64,000 nucleotides of DNA from CADEED01 sp035525785 (lineage in GTDB: Bacteria; Pseudomonadota; Gammaproteobacteria; Steroidobacterales; Steroidobacteraceae), in contig DATLDQ010000139.1 of assembly GCA_035525785.1 (NCBI GenBank), positions 1-64,000 of the forward strand, written 5' to 3'. Of the stretch, positions 53,773 through 62,111 are shown in pieces. Both the position numbers and the translations under genes were made by a program. The notes beneath the pieces are model-generated. The model did not search any database, was not told the origin of the DNA, and was given only the letters and a program-made list of their open reading frames with translations. Each line of letters opens with the position of its first letter. Position 1 is the first letter of the stretch.

Positions 53773-54321
53773 ATGGAGGGCCCGATGAACTCGATGCGAA
53801 TGGGATTCCTGGTGGCATGCCTTGCGCTCGCGGGCGTACGCGTCGCCGCGGCATCAGATGGCCTCACGGCCGCGGAATGCGAGGTCTGGGAGCGCGAACG
53901 CACCTTCGCCGAGAGTGTCGCGAAACACGACAGGACGGCATTTCTCGGACATCTGAACGAGGGCGCGGTATTTGGCGCGGCGTCGCCCGAACCCCAGCGG
54001 GGCCGCGACGCGGTCGTGCAGGCCTGGGCAGGCATCATCGAGGGGAAGGGCGTCACGATCGAGTGGCGCCCGCATTTCGTGTCCATCGGCGCGGATTCGC
54101 GCGTCGCCATGAGTCGCGGCCCCTTCGTCATCGTGAGCTGGGACACCACCGGCACCCGCAAATACGCCATCGGCGAGTTCGTGTCCGTGTGGACGCGCCA
54201 GGATTTGACGTCGCCCTGGCTGGTGTTGCTCGACGGTGGCGGCCCGCCACCCGCCGCCGCGACCGAGGCCGAAGCGAAGAAGCATCTGGGTAGCGCGCCG
54301 ACGAGCTGCCCGCGCCGCTAA
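53773..54321 (+). CDS. Exported SnoaL/DUF4440-like protein
   Basis: 182 residues from ATG 53773 after a GGAGGAA site; alternative starts at the later Met codons are possible. Signal segment ends at VAAAS; mature domain is a cone-shaped alpha+beta barrel pattern (VWERERTFAESVAKHDRTAF, HLNEGAVFGAASPEPQRGRD, YAIGEFVSVWTRQD). DUF4440-like proteins bind or act on small ligands; the present function is unknown. It precedes tag by 10 bases. Confidence 0.8.
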   Translation: MEGPMNSMRMGFLVACLALAGVRVAAASDGLTAAECEVWERERTFAESVAKHDRTAFLGHLNEGAVFGAASPEPQRGRDAVVQAWAGIIEGKGVTIEWRPHFVSIGADSRVAMSRGPFVIVSWDTTGTRKYAIGEFVSVWTRQDLTSPWLVLLDGGGPPPAAATEAEAKKHLGSAPTSCPRR

Positions 54322-54331
54322 CATCAATCGC

Positions 54332-54901
54332 ATGAAGGTCACTGAGTTTCCCGACGGCAAGCGGCGCTGCAGCTGGTGCGCCGCCACTCCCGAATACGTC
54401 GCCTATCACGATACCGAGTGGGGCTTCCCGGTCGCCGATGACCGCCGACTGTTCGAGAAGCTCAGCCTCGAAGGCTTTCAGTCGGGGTTGAGCTGGCGGA
54501 CCATCCTCATGAAGCGTGACAACTTCCGCGCGGCGTTCAGGAATTTCGAGATCGACCAGGTGGCGCGCTTCTCCGCGCGCGACGTGGCGCGACTGCTGAA
54601 GGATGCCGGCATCGTGCGCCACCGCGGCAAGATCGAAGCCGTCATCAACAACGCGCGCCGCGCGCGCGAGATCATCGGCGAGGAGGGCTCGCTCGCGGCT
54701 TACTTCTGGAAATATCAGCCGCAGGGCAAGGACGCGTCGGTCGCGCTGTCGAAAGATCTCAAGCGCCGCGGCTGGAAGTTCGTGGGCCCGACCACGGTGT
54801 ATGCGTTCATGCAGGCCATGGGTCTCGTGAACGATCACGCGGACAGCTGTGTCATCCGCGCCAAAGTCGCGGGCGCGCACCGGCGATTCAAGCGCCCCTG
54901 A
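54332..54901 (+). CDS. tag: DNA-3-methyladenine glycosylase I
   Basis: 189 residues. The Tag fold carries zinc ligands C-x2-C in RCSWCAATPEY, His in YHDTEWGFPV and the C-terminal NDHADSCVIR; base-binding Trp/Glu stretch EGFQSGLSWRTILMKR. It excises 3-methyladenine in base-excision repair. It is the second gene in a rightward pair and the 3' end is 9 bases from the convergent TPR gene. Confidence 0.94.
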   Translation: MKVTEFPDGKRRCSWCAATPEYVAYHDTEWGFPVADDRRLFEKLSLEGFQSGLSWRTILMKRDNFRAAFRNFEIDQVARFSARDVARLLKDAGIVRHRGKIEAVINNARRAREIIGEEGSLAAYFWKYQPQGKDASVALSKDLKRRGWKFVGPTTVYAFMQAMGLVNDHADSCVIRAKVAGAHRRFKRP

Positions 54902-54910
54902 GCCGCGGAG

Positions 54911-56734
54911 TCAGCTACCTGCGCGAGCGGTGACCTCGGCGAGGCTTTGACGCACGCCGGCGCTCACGGAATCGGGCAGAGTCTTCTGCCACTGCGCATC
55001 CAGAACCTGCTGGGCAAAGCGCTTCTGCCCGTTCTCCAGGTAGAGATTCGCGAACTCGATGCGCGTCTCGACGCTGCGATCGACGCGGTTCGTGCTGGCA
55101 TAGCCCTTCGACAGCATCTTCACCGCGTTGGGCGGCAGCCTCACCTGCTGGTCCCTTGGCAGCCGCGCCTCGTAGTTGTACTGGCGCGCGGATTCGCGCG
55201 CATTTTCCAGCATCCAGATGCTGGCCGCATAACTCTGCTGCTCGTTGACCCACCTCTGCGTATAGCCGTACATCATCCCGAGCGCGACGCGCAGCTGGTA
55301 GGTGTGCAGGTGATCGGCGGCGGCGATGGTGCGACCCTTGGCCTCCATCAGCCCCTGCTCGTTGTCCTTGAGGATCTTGTTGAGGTCGTCGATGCGCTTC
55401 TGTTCGTACAACAGCTCGGCGAGCTTGAGCAGCGCGCGCGGATCGGTCGCCAGCCTGCCGCTCAGCGCCACGCTCATCTCGTAGTAACCCTCGGCGCGTT
55501 TGTCGCCAGCGGCCTGGTAGATCTCGCCGCAGCGGAACGTGAGGCCCTGCATCGCGGCCGCGGGGCTGTTCGCCGACGGGCCGGCGAAGTCATCGAAGCC
55601 TTTGCGCCACCACGTGAGCGAAGTCACGGCCATGGGGGTCCGCAGCACGCCAAACAACTCGCTGACGCCTTTGCCGATGGCAGGGTCCGACTGGAAGTTG
55701 CCGATGGCGACGCCCGCGCCGGTTTTCTCGAACTCCCAGGGATTCGCGGTGTACGACGGACTGCTGATGGTGTTGGCCACGCTGGTCAACAGTTCCGCGC
55801 GCGCGGCGGGCAGCTTCACCATGCCCTCGGCGGCGCTGTCGAGCGCACGCACCACCAGGCCCTGCGATTCGAGGTCACGGATGTAGTCGAGCAACGCGCC
55901 GGCGTCCTGGCGCTGCTCGAGAAGGTTCAACACCAGCTGGTGCGCTTCGACGTTGCCCTTGTCGTCCGCCGCGGCCTGCTTCGCGAAGTGGGTGGCGTCC
56001 TGCAGCTCGTTGGCCTCACGCTTCAGCACGGCGCGATTCATGAGGTACACGCCCTTGCGCGAATCGTTGAGCGAGATGGCGCGCGCGAGCAGCGCGTCGG
56101 CTTCACCAGAGCTTGCGGATTCGGTCTTGAGCATCTGCGCGAGATTGTTCATTGCGACGCCGGAGCTCGGATTGATCTGCAAGGTCTGCCGATAAGCGCT
56201 GATGGCCGCATTGCGCACGGCGACGCGCTGGTGCACGGGCGCCTTGCCGACTTCGCGCTGCCATTGGACGCCCAGCCGCACCATCGTGCTCGATTGCTCC
56301 GCAGGGGTCGGCTCGGCGCGGGCGCGATCTTCGAACACCTTGGCGGCTTGCAAAATTTCGCCGCGTCGGTACAGCTCCTCGCCGCGCGCGACCTGCTCGG
56401 CGGCGCTCAGCTTCGTCTGCGCATCCGCCGGCGTCACCGGGGCCCTCACGATTGCGCGGTCGGCAGCCACGACGGCCGGTGCGCGCTGGTCAGGTCGCGT
56501 CCGCATCGCGCGGGCTGCATTGCGATTTCGCGCAGTGGCTTCCGCAGGCGCGGCTTGGGCGGGCACGGGTTGAGCTGCCGGGGCTGCCTGCGCGGGCGGG
56601 GCTGTCTCGGCGGCCGGCGGCTTTTCCGCGGCAACCTGCGACTTGAACACGGCTTGGAAATCAGCGCCGGCGCTCGTTATCGCTGCCGCCATCAGCAGCG
56701 CGGCGCCTGACAATCGGGTGATGTTCGCGCGCAT
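54911..56734 (-). CDS. Exported helical-repeat protein, last gene of the TIR operon
   Basis: 607 residues. Signal segment (MRANITRLSGAALLMAAAIT), then a Pro/Ala-rich stretch of about 35-110 and TPR-like helical pairs from about 115 to the end (ELYRRGEILQAAKVFEDRAR, AISAYRQTLQINPSSGVAMN, ANLYLENGQKRFAQQVLD). The middle part (about 290-375) is not repeat-like (NPWEFEKTGAGVAIGNFQSD). It starts 3 bases after the upstream gene stop, with GGAG in that gene's last codons. Likely a periplasmic scaffold or partner of the TIR membrane protein's outer domain (inference from operon only). Confidence 0.8.
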   Translation of the reverse strand: MRANITRLSGAALLMAAAITSAGADFQAVFKSQVAAEKPPAAETAPPAQAAPAAQPVPAQAAPAEATARNRNAARAMRTRPDQRAPAVVAADRAIVRAPVTPADAQTKLSAAEQVARGEELYRRGEILQAAKVFEDRARAEPTPAEQSSTMVRLGVQWQREVGKAPVHQRVAVRNAAISAYRQTLQINPSSGVAMNNLAQMLKTESASSGEADALLARAISLNDSRKGVYLMNRAVLKREANELQDATHFAKQAAADDKGNVEAHQLVLNLLEQRQDAGALLDYIRDLESQGLVVRALDSAAEGMVKLPAARAELLTSVANTISSPSYTANPWEFEKTGAGVAIGNFQSDPAIGKGVSELFGVLRTPMAVTSLTWWRKGFDDFAGPSANSPAAAMQGLTFRCGEIYQAAGDKRAEGYYEMSVALSGRLATDPRALLKLAELLYEQKRIDDLNKILKDNEQGLMEAKGRTIAAADHLHTYQLRVALGMMYGYTQRWVNEQQSYAASIWMLENARESARQYNYEARLPRDQQVRLPPNAVKMLSKGYASTNRVDRSVETRIEFANLYLENGQKRFAQQVLDAQWQKTLPDSVSAGVRQSLAEVTARAGS

Positions 56735-56737
56735 GGT

Positions 56738-57607
56738 CTACTCCGTGACGATGACGCCAGCGTCATCCACTTCGGGGTGCGCCTCGTAGTTGTACGGGTC
56801 CGCGAACACCTTGACCGTCCGAGGATTCGCGCTGAGCGGCGCCACGCATTTCGCCCAGTTGTCCTGCGTCGGCACGGGAGCGCCGCCGAGCGCACAGATG
56901 GCCACGTGCGTCTGCGTGCTGCCGGGCAGCGGATCCGAATCCCTCAGCACCGCGCCGGTGAGCGTGAACTCCTTGTCGGCCAGACCGTGGGGGGCGCCAT
57001 CGTTGTACTGCACGCGCAGCACGGTGTCCTTGCGCATCTTCGCGTCACGGTAGGGAAGAGGTACGACCACGAACTGCGAACCCGCGGCCACCACCTTGTC
57101 GGCGATGAGCACGTGATTGAGGAACTGTTGCTTCAGTGCGTCCTGGATGTTCTCGGAGTTCGCCCAACTCACCACGGTGCTGCGCAGCTTCTCGGTGAAG
57201 ATGCCATGAGGATCGTCCACCGGCCGGTCGACTATCCCCGAGCTGTACAGCGTCGTGACGCCGATGTTAGGCATGCCGACGGGGCCGTCCTTGGACTTCG
57301 CGCGCCACACCAGGTTGATCTCCGGGTCCGCATTCGGGTCGGCATTCGCCAGGCGGCGTTCGACAATCGCCGCCGTCAACGTGGCCGCCGGTTCAATACC
57401 CGGCTCCGCTCGCCAATCGATGATGGGGAAGGGTTTGGCGAGCTCGGCGACCAGCGCTTTGGCTGTCCTCGACTCGATCGTCTTGCGTTGATCGTCGGCG
57501 AGCATGTCGGTGAACTGCTCGGCCTCGATGACGACCACCACTCTCACCACGCGCGGTGTCTGCGCGGATGCGGCACCGCACAGCAGTGCCGTGGCGCAGC
57601 AGATCAG
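56738..57607 (-). CDS. Secreted protein of unknown family, TIR operon
   Basis: 289 residues if translation begins at CTG 57607, the codon placed 10 bases after an AGGGAG motif and one base after the TIR stop; no ATG, GTG or TTG stands near the signal peptide (L-I-C-C-A-T-A-L-L-C-G-A-A-S-A-Q). A longer start inside the TIR gene would put about 55 unlikely residues before it. The mature chain is beta-rich with no domain I recognise (VVVVIEAEQFTDMLADDQRK, NHVLIADKVVAAGSQFVVVP, NPRTVKVFADPYNYEAHPEV); two Cys near C-A-L-G-G and K-C-V. Periplasmic partner candidate. Confidence 0.7.
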   Translation of the reverse strand: MICCATALLCGAASAQTPRVVRVVVVIEAEQFTDMLADDQRKTIESRTAKALVAELAKPFPIIDWRAEPGIEPAATLTAAIVERRLANADPNADPEINLVWRAKSKDGPVGMPNIGVTTLYSSGIVDRPVDDPHGIFTEKLRSTVVSWANSENIQDALKQQFLNHVLIADKVVAAGSQFVVVPLPYRDAKMRKDTVLRVQYNDGAPHGLADKEFTLTGAVLRDSDPLPGSTQTHVAICALGGAPVPTQDNWAKCVAPLSANPRTVKVFADPYNYEAHPEVDDAGVIVTE

Positions 57608-57608
57608 C

Positions 57609-58640
57609 CTAACCAGGCTCCCTGCAATCGGGCGACGACCGGGCGATGTAGAGATTGAGAGTGGGCGTGTCCGGGGCGGCGGGGATGGTGAAATCGCACC
57701 GCGCCTTGAGCACACGCTTGATGCCGCCGTCCGCGTCGGCTTCGACAGTACCGATTTCCGCATTGATCTTTGCACCGGGTCGCACCTTCATCCTTGGAAA
57801 TACGATGGGATCGGAGCTCAGCGTGGCTGCGATCGAGTCGGCGTCGTGGACAGTCTTCGAAAATTGTCTGGCGATTTCCGCCTTGAGATCGGCAACGTGC
57901 TGCGCATCCTTCGGAGCTTCGACGTTGGAGCCGGCAGCGATGAAAATACTCCTCTTCATGAGGTCCTGAATACCGACACGCGTTCCATCGATGGCAAACG
58001 AGAGGTAGTACCGCTTCTTGCGACCGGGGATTTCCGTCACGGGCAGCGAGCCCGCGAAGCCCGGACCCGGCACCAGGTACACGCCGAGAAACTCATGCGT
58101 GTTGTGATAGTAGATGCCGCTGAAGACGGCGAGCAGCAGCGCGGCAGCGCCCGCGAACCACGGCCAGCGCCGCGGCCGCGACACGCGGGTCTCGCAGGCC
58201 GCGATGAGTTTCATCACATCGCTGTCGAAATCGCCATCGTTGATGACGATGGCGTTGCGCTGCACCAGTTGCACGAGGTCCGCGGGCAGCGAGCCCTTGG
58301 CCGGCATGGTCGCACCGCCGCAGAGCACGGGTATGACGAGTGCATCCTTGTTGGCCAGGGCCTGCGCGAGCTCCTTGCGTACCCAGTCTTCATCGCTGTC
58401 CAGGCGGCGCTGCCCGGCCTCGTCGGCGCAGCTGAGCCAGGTCTTGCCGATGATGGCGACCACCACGTCGCAGGTCTTGAGGTTCTTCTCGATGGCGTCG
58501 CCGAACGGAATGCCACCACTCAAGCCCGTGGTATCCATGAATACGCGGCGCTGGCCGAAATCCTTGCGCAGGCGGTCGCAGACTCGACCGGCGAAACTCT
58601 CCGCGTCGCTGCGTCGATAGCTGATGAATATGCGGTACAT
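57609..58640 (-). CDS. Membrane-anchored TIR-domain protein
   Basis: 343 residues after an AGGGAG site. TIR_2-type domain at 1-150: MYRIFISYRRSDAESFAGRV, box-2-like FMDTTGLSGGIPFGDAI, CDVVVAIIGKTW, and W86-x3-E90, the position of the NAD-cleaving Glu in active bacterial TIRs. A membrane helix follows at about 160-177 (PWFAGAAALLLAVFSGIYYH), then a 165-residue extracytoplasmic domain of unknown type. Active TIR domains hydrolyse or cyclise NAD as defence or signalling effectors; here a periplasmic sensor part would be joined to a cytoplasmic effector. Preceded by a LytTR regulator and followed by two exported proteins in the same operon. Confidence 0.87.
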   Translation of the reverse strand: MYRIFISYRRSDAESFAGRVCDRLRKDFGQRRVFMDTTGLSGGIPFGDAIEKNLKTCDVVVAIIGKTWLSCADEAGQRRLDSDEDWVRKELAQALANKDALVIPVLCGGATMPAKGSLPADLVQLVQRNAIVINDGDFDSDVMKLIAACETRVSRPRRWPWFAGAAALLLAVFSGIYYHNTHEFLGVYLVPGPGFAGSLPVTEIPGRKKRYYLSFAIDGTRVGIQDLMKRSIFIAAGSNVEAPKDAQHVADLKAEIARQFSKTVHDADSIAATLSSDPIVFPRMKVRPGAKINAEIGTVEADADGGIKRVLKARCDFTIPAAPDTPTLNLYIARSSPDCREPG

Positions 58641-58694
58641 CGCCCACTCCCTGAAGCCGGGAGGATATTAGCGGATGCGCAGCGCGGTTGAGGC

Positions 58695-59399
58695 TCAGAT
58701 CACCGTGGCGCGCGCACGGAACAACCTCGCCTGGCGACGCGAAACCTCGATCTCCGGTCCATCGCGCAATTGCACGTGCAGCCGGCCGCCGTCGCCGAGC
58801 TCCACCTGCTGAATGAAATCGAAATTCACGATCTGACTGCGATTGGCGCGGAAATAGCGCTGCGGATCGAGCCTGGCCTCGAGCGCGGCCAGCGACCGGC
58901 CGAGCAAAGGACGCTCCTTGCCCCAGAGCAGCCGCACGTAGTTGCCCTCCGCGCTGAACAGGCTCACCTCGCGCAACGGCACGAACCAGCAGCGGTGGCC
59001 GTCGCGGATGAATAGCTGGTCGAGGCGTGCGTCGCGCGCCGTGGGCTCCGTGACGCCCGCCTCCAGCTTCCGCAGCGCGGTCGCCAACCGCTCCGGTTCG
59101 ATGGGTTTGAGAAGATAGTCGAGCGCATTCACGTCGAAGGCCTTGACCGCGTAGTGGTCGTAGGCGGTCGTGAAGACGATGCGCGGCACGCGATCGAGCT
59201 GGTCCAGCAGGTCGAACCCCGTGCCGCCGGGCATCTGGATGTCGAGGAACACCACGTCGGGCGCGAGGCTTGCGATGGCCACTCGGGCTTCGTCGATGTT
59301 GCCCGCCTCGCCGACTACCTGCACCGCGGGGAAGTCGGCGAGCAGGCGCTTGAGCTCACGACGGGCGAGGGGTTCATCGTCGACGACCAATGCTTTCAT
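58695..59399 (-). CDS. LytTR-type response regulator
   Basis: 234 residues. Receiver at 1-120 (acidic pair in VVDDEP, phosphoacceptor D53 in FLDIQMPGG, Lys in YLLKPIEP) and a LytTR DNA-binding domain at about 130-234 (EVSLFSAEGNYVRLLWGK, RYFRANRSQIVNFDFIQQVE). Overlaps the kinase gene by 4 bases and precedes the TIR gene by 54 bases. It probably regulates the operon in which it lies. Confidence 0.93.
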   Translation of the reverse strand: MKALVVDDEPLARRELKRLLADFPAVQVVGEAGNIDEARVAIASLAPDVVFLDIQMPGGTGFDLLDQLDRVPRIVFTTAYDHYAVKAFDVNALDYLLKPIEPERLATALRKLEAGVTEPTARDARLDQLFIRDGHRCWFVPLREVSLFSAEGNYVRLLWGKERPLLGRSLAALEARLDPQRYFRANRSQIVNFDFIQQVELGDGGRLHVQLRDGPEIEVSRRQARLFRARATVI

Positions 59400-60442
59400 G
59401 CCGGCAACCGCACTTCGGCCGACGCCAGCCCGGGCCTGGAAAGATCCAGGTGCAACGATGCGCGCGCGCCGAACAGCAGGCGCAGCCGCTCGGTGGCATT
59501 GCGGATGCCCACGCCGCCCGCCGGTTCGCCGCCACTATCTACCGGGCGCGGGTTCTCGACGCGAAGCAACAGCTGCCCGCCCGCGACGCGTGCCGACAGC
59601 TTGAGCGTGCCGCCGGGCTTGAGCTCGGCGATGCCATGCTTGATGGAGTTCTCCACGAGAGTCTGCAGCAGCATTGCGGGCACGCGCACGCCGCGCGCTG
59701 CCGCCTCGATGTCGCGCTCCACACCCAGGCGGTCGGCGAGTCGCAGCGACTCGAGCGCGAGGTAATCGTCCACCATCTCGAGCTCGCGCTCCAGAGAGAC
59801 CAGGTCGTCGTCGCCCGACGCGAGCGTGTAGCGCAACAACCGCGCGAGCTGCGTCACCGCGTCGCGCGCACGCGTGGGGTCGTCGGCGATCAACGACCTC
59901 AGGCCGTTCAGCGCATTGAACAGGAAGTGCGGATTGAGCTGCGACTTGAGCAACCGGAGCTCGGCGGCCTGCAACGCCTCGCCGAGTTGCGCCTGGCGCA
60001 CTTCGGCCCGGTATCGGTGGCGCTGCATGGCGAAGGCGAGGTACAGCGCCACCCAGCCGCCATGAACGATGACCATGTAGATGAACTGGTTGCGCAGCTG
60101 GCCGCCCACCGTGAGCCGCTGGTAGAACGCCTGGGCGATGGGCGCGACGGGGGACCCGTACACGAGCTCCGACATCCCGAGCGTGAGCAGGTAGCTCGCG
60201 ATCGACAGGGCCAGCGTCGCGATCGCGACGCGGCCCAGCATCGCCGCCGGCGGCAATGACAGCCATGCATGCCAGCGGATGAAGAGCTTGAGCGCATGCG
60301 TGAGCCCGATGCCGGACAGGCACACCACGCCCCACAGCGTGGCGGCCTTGCTCCAGGGCTGCGAGGCGAAGATGACCTCGCCCGAAGCCTGGGCGTAGAA
60401 GTAGAAGCCCCATCCGACGAGCTGAAGTAGCCAGTAGCCCAG
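59396..60442 (-). CDS. LytS/AlgZ-like sensor histidine kinase
   Basis: About 348 residues if started at CTG 60442, which directly begins the first membrane helix (L-G-Y-W-L-L-Q-L-V-G-W-G) and follows GGGGGAAAC by 4 bases; a GTG at 60328 would delete that helix. Four predicted membrane segments, then a His_kinase domain (KSQLNPHFLFNALNGLRSLI, phosphorylated His in N-P-H-F) and HATPase (TLVENSIKHGIAELKPGG, GGVGIRNATERLRLLFG). Pairs with the LytTR regulator (ATGA overlap). The signal is unknown; it starts 17 bases after the amidohydrolase stop. Confidence 0.88.
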   Translation of the reverse strand: MGYWLLQLVGWGFYFYAQASGEVIFASQPWSKAATLWGVVCLSGIGLTHALKLFIRWHAWLSLPPAAMLGRVAIATLALSIASYLLTLGMSELVYGSPVAPIAQAFYQRLTVGGQLRNQFIYMVIVHGGWVALYLAFAMQRHRYRAEVRQAQLGEALQAAELRLLKSQLNPHFLFNALNGLRSLIADDPTRARDAVTQLARLLRYTLASGDDDLVSLERELEMVDDYLALESLRLADRLGVERDIEAAARGVRVPAMLLQTLVENSIKHGIAELKPGGTLKLSARVAGGQLLLRVENPRPVDSGGEPAGGVGIRNATERLRLLFGARASLHLDLSRPGLASAEVRLPA

Positions 60443-60459
60443 ACCGTTTCCCCCGGGTG

Positions 60460-61962
60460 TTACCTGGACGCGTCGGCCGCGAGCGACTCACGCTCGATCG
60501 ATACGCCGCGCAGGATCACCTTGTCGATTTTCGACCATGCCTCGACGCTTGCCAATGGATTCGCATCGAGAAGCAGGAGATTGGCGATCTTTCCTTTCTC
60601 GATGGTGCCGTAGTCCCGGTCGAGGCGCAGCTGGCGCGCGTTGTTGATCGTCGCGGCGGCGAAAATCTCGGACAGCGGGATGCCTGTTTCGGCCATGAGC
60701 CGCATCTCCTTGAAGGTGTCGTACCCGGGCTGGTTGCCGTACGTGGGTGCCGACGGCGTATCGCTGCCTAACAACATCGGCTGCCCGAGCTCGTAGAGGT
60801 GGCGCAGCGCGCGCTGGCCATTCTCTGAAGTCTCCCAGTGTTCCTCTTCGTGCTGGATGCGATTTCGAATGGCCGCGGCATCGGGGTTGGGCCCGAAGAT
60901 CTCGCGCTTGAACCACTGCGCGGGTTCGGTGTGATACCAGGCCAGCAGCGCCGGTGGCACCACCTTCCGGTACACCGGGTCTTCCAGCAGACCCGGGTCG
61001 AGCAGGTCGGTGACACCGGGCAGCACGCGCAGCGTCGCCTGGTAGCCGATCTTCCTGTCGTGCACGTGTCGCAGATGCTCCGCGATCACTGGCGGCAGGC
61101 CTTTCTCGTTCTGCGCGGCGTTCCAGTTCCACACACCGTGCACGATGAGGTCGACGTTGCCGTCCACGGCCATGCGTTGCATGTCGAGCGCGTTGGCGTG
61201 CACCGCGACGAACAGCCCGTGCTTCTTCGCGGCCGCGCGGACGCGCTGCAGCGTGGCGGCGCTCATCAGCGGCCAGTCGGCACGGTCACCGAAGCCGTCC
61301 TCGAGGAACACCTTCACGCAGAGGGCGCCGCTCGCGGCGATGCGATCCACCACGGCCTCGGGCGTGTGCTCGGCTGACTTCGCGCCGGCGGGCAGCGGAT
61401 GAGCCGCGGCGTTCGCGGGCTCGAAGATGTAGTCGTTGAATATCCGGTGCCGGATGGCCTGGTCGACGAACACCAGTGGATAGCCGTCGACCACCGGCGC
61501 GGCGCCGCAGCGGTAGATGTCCGGGTGCTGCTTCTGCGCCGCGAACTCAGCGACCTTCTCGGGCATGTTGCTCGGGTCGAGCAGCTGCGTGACGCCGAAA
61601 TACAGGTAGCTGCGTGGCTGCTGCGCGAAGAATTGCCGGCCGAGCTCGTTCAAGGCCGGGTCTTCCGACGGGAACGGCAGGCCGATGGCCTGCGACACGT
61701 GCACGTGCGCGTCAGTGATGCCAGGCACCAGATACTTGCCCGTTCCGTCGAGCCGGGTAACGCCCGCGGGCGGCGCGATCGACGCGTCACTGACCAGCGC
61801 GATGCGGCCGTCGCGCACGAGCACGTGGCGATTGCCCAGTGGCCTGCCGACCTCCGGCGAGACCAGCGTGACGTTTTCGATGAGCAGCGATTGCGCGGCG
61901 GCCGGTGCCTGCATGATGGCGAGAGTGGCGGTGGCGGCGAGGATGGCGAGCGGGCGATTCAT
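60460..61962 (-). CDS. Exported amidohydrolase, first gene of the TIR operon
   Basis: 500 residues with signal peptide (MNRPLAILAATATLAIMQAP). TIM-barrel amidohydrolase: HxH in GITDAHVHVSQAI, Lys in LCVKVFLED, His in FVAVHANAL and LIVHGVWNW, and Asp in MLLGSDTPSAPT. It resembles imidazolonepropionase-like/secreted metal-dependent hydrolases of unknown substrate. It is preceded by the promoter region shared with the metallo-beta-lactamase-fold gene and followed by the kinase after 17 bases. Confidence 0.88.
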   Translation of the reverse strand: MNRPLAILAATATLAIMQAPAAAQSLLIENVTLVSPEVGRPLGNRHVLVRDGRIALVSDASIAPPAGVTRLDGTGKYLVPGITDAHVHVSQAIGLPFPSEDPALNELGRQFFAQQPRSYLYFGVTQLLDPSNMPEKVAEFAAQKQHPDIYRCGAAPVVDGYPLVFVDQAIRHRIFNDYIFEPANAAAHPLPAGAKSAEHTPEAVVDRIAASGALCVKVFLEDGFGDRADWPLMSAATLQRVRAAAKKHGLFVAVHANALDMQRMAVDGNVDLIVHGVWNWNAAQNEKGLPPVIAEHLRHVHDRKIGYQATLRVLPGVTDLLDPGLLEDPVYRKVVPPALLAWYHTEPAQWFKREIFGPNPDAAAIRNRIQHEEEHWETSENGQRALRHLYELGQPMLLGSDTPSAPTYGNQPGYDTFKEMRLMAETGIPLSEIFAAATINNARQLRLDRDYGTIEKGKIANLLLLDANPLASVEAWSKIDKVILRGVSIERESLAADASR

Positions 61963-62111
61963 GGTTGAGCCTCGTTAGGGAACCCACGCAGGCTATCGTT
62001 CCCGGGCGTTGCGTCCCCGGGAAGATGTGGAACGGTCAAAAACCCGTGACGATCGGTTCGATCGCGTGGCGTTCGGTCTAGAATCCGCCCCTCGCCAGAA
62101 GGAGTCGCCGC
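61963..62111. promoter_or_regulatory. Divergent promoter region of the TIR operon and the MBL-fold gene
   Basis: 149 bases. It contains two CGATCG palindromes 3 bases apart (62050-62055 and 62059-62064), a TAGAAT -10-like box at 62079-62084 for the rightward gene and an AAGGAG site before ATG 62112. No LytTR-type direct repeat is evident, but the sites are degenerate. Confidence 0.4.

Noticed and set aside
54947..56710. 587-codon plus-strand open frame
   Set aside because: Antisense to the helical-repeat protein; no signal, motif or ribosome-binding site.
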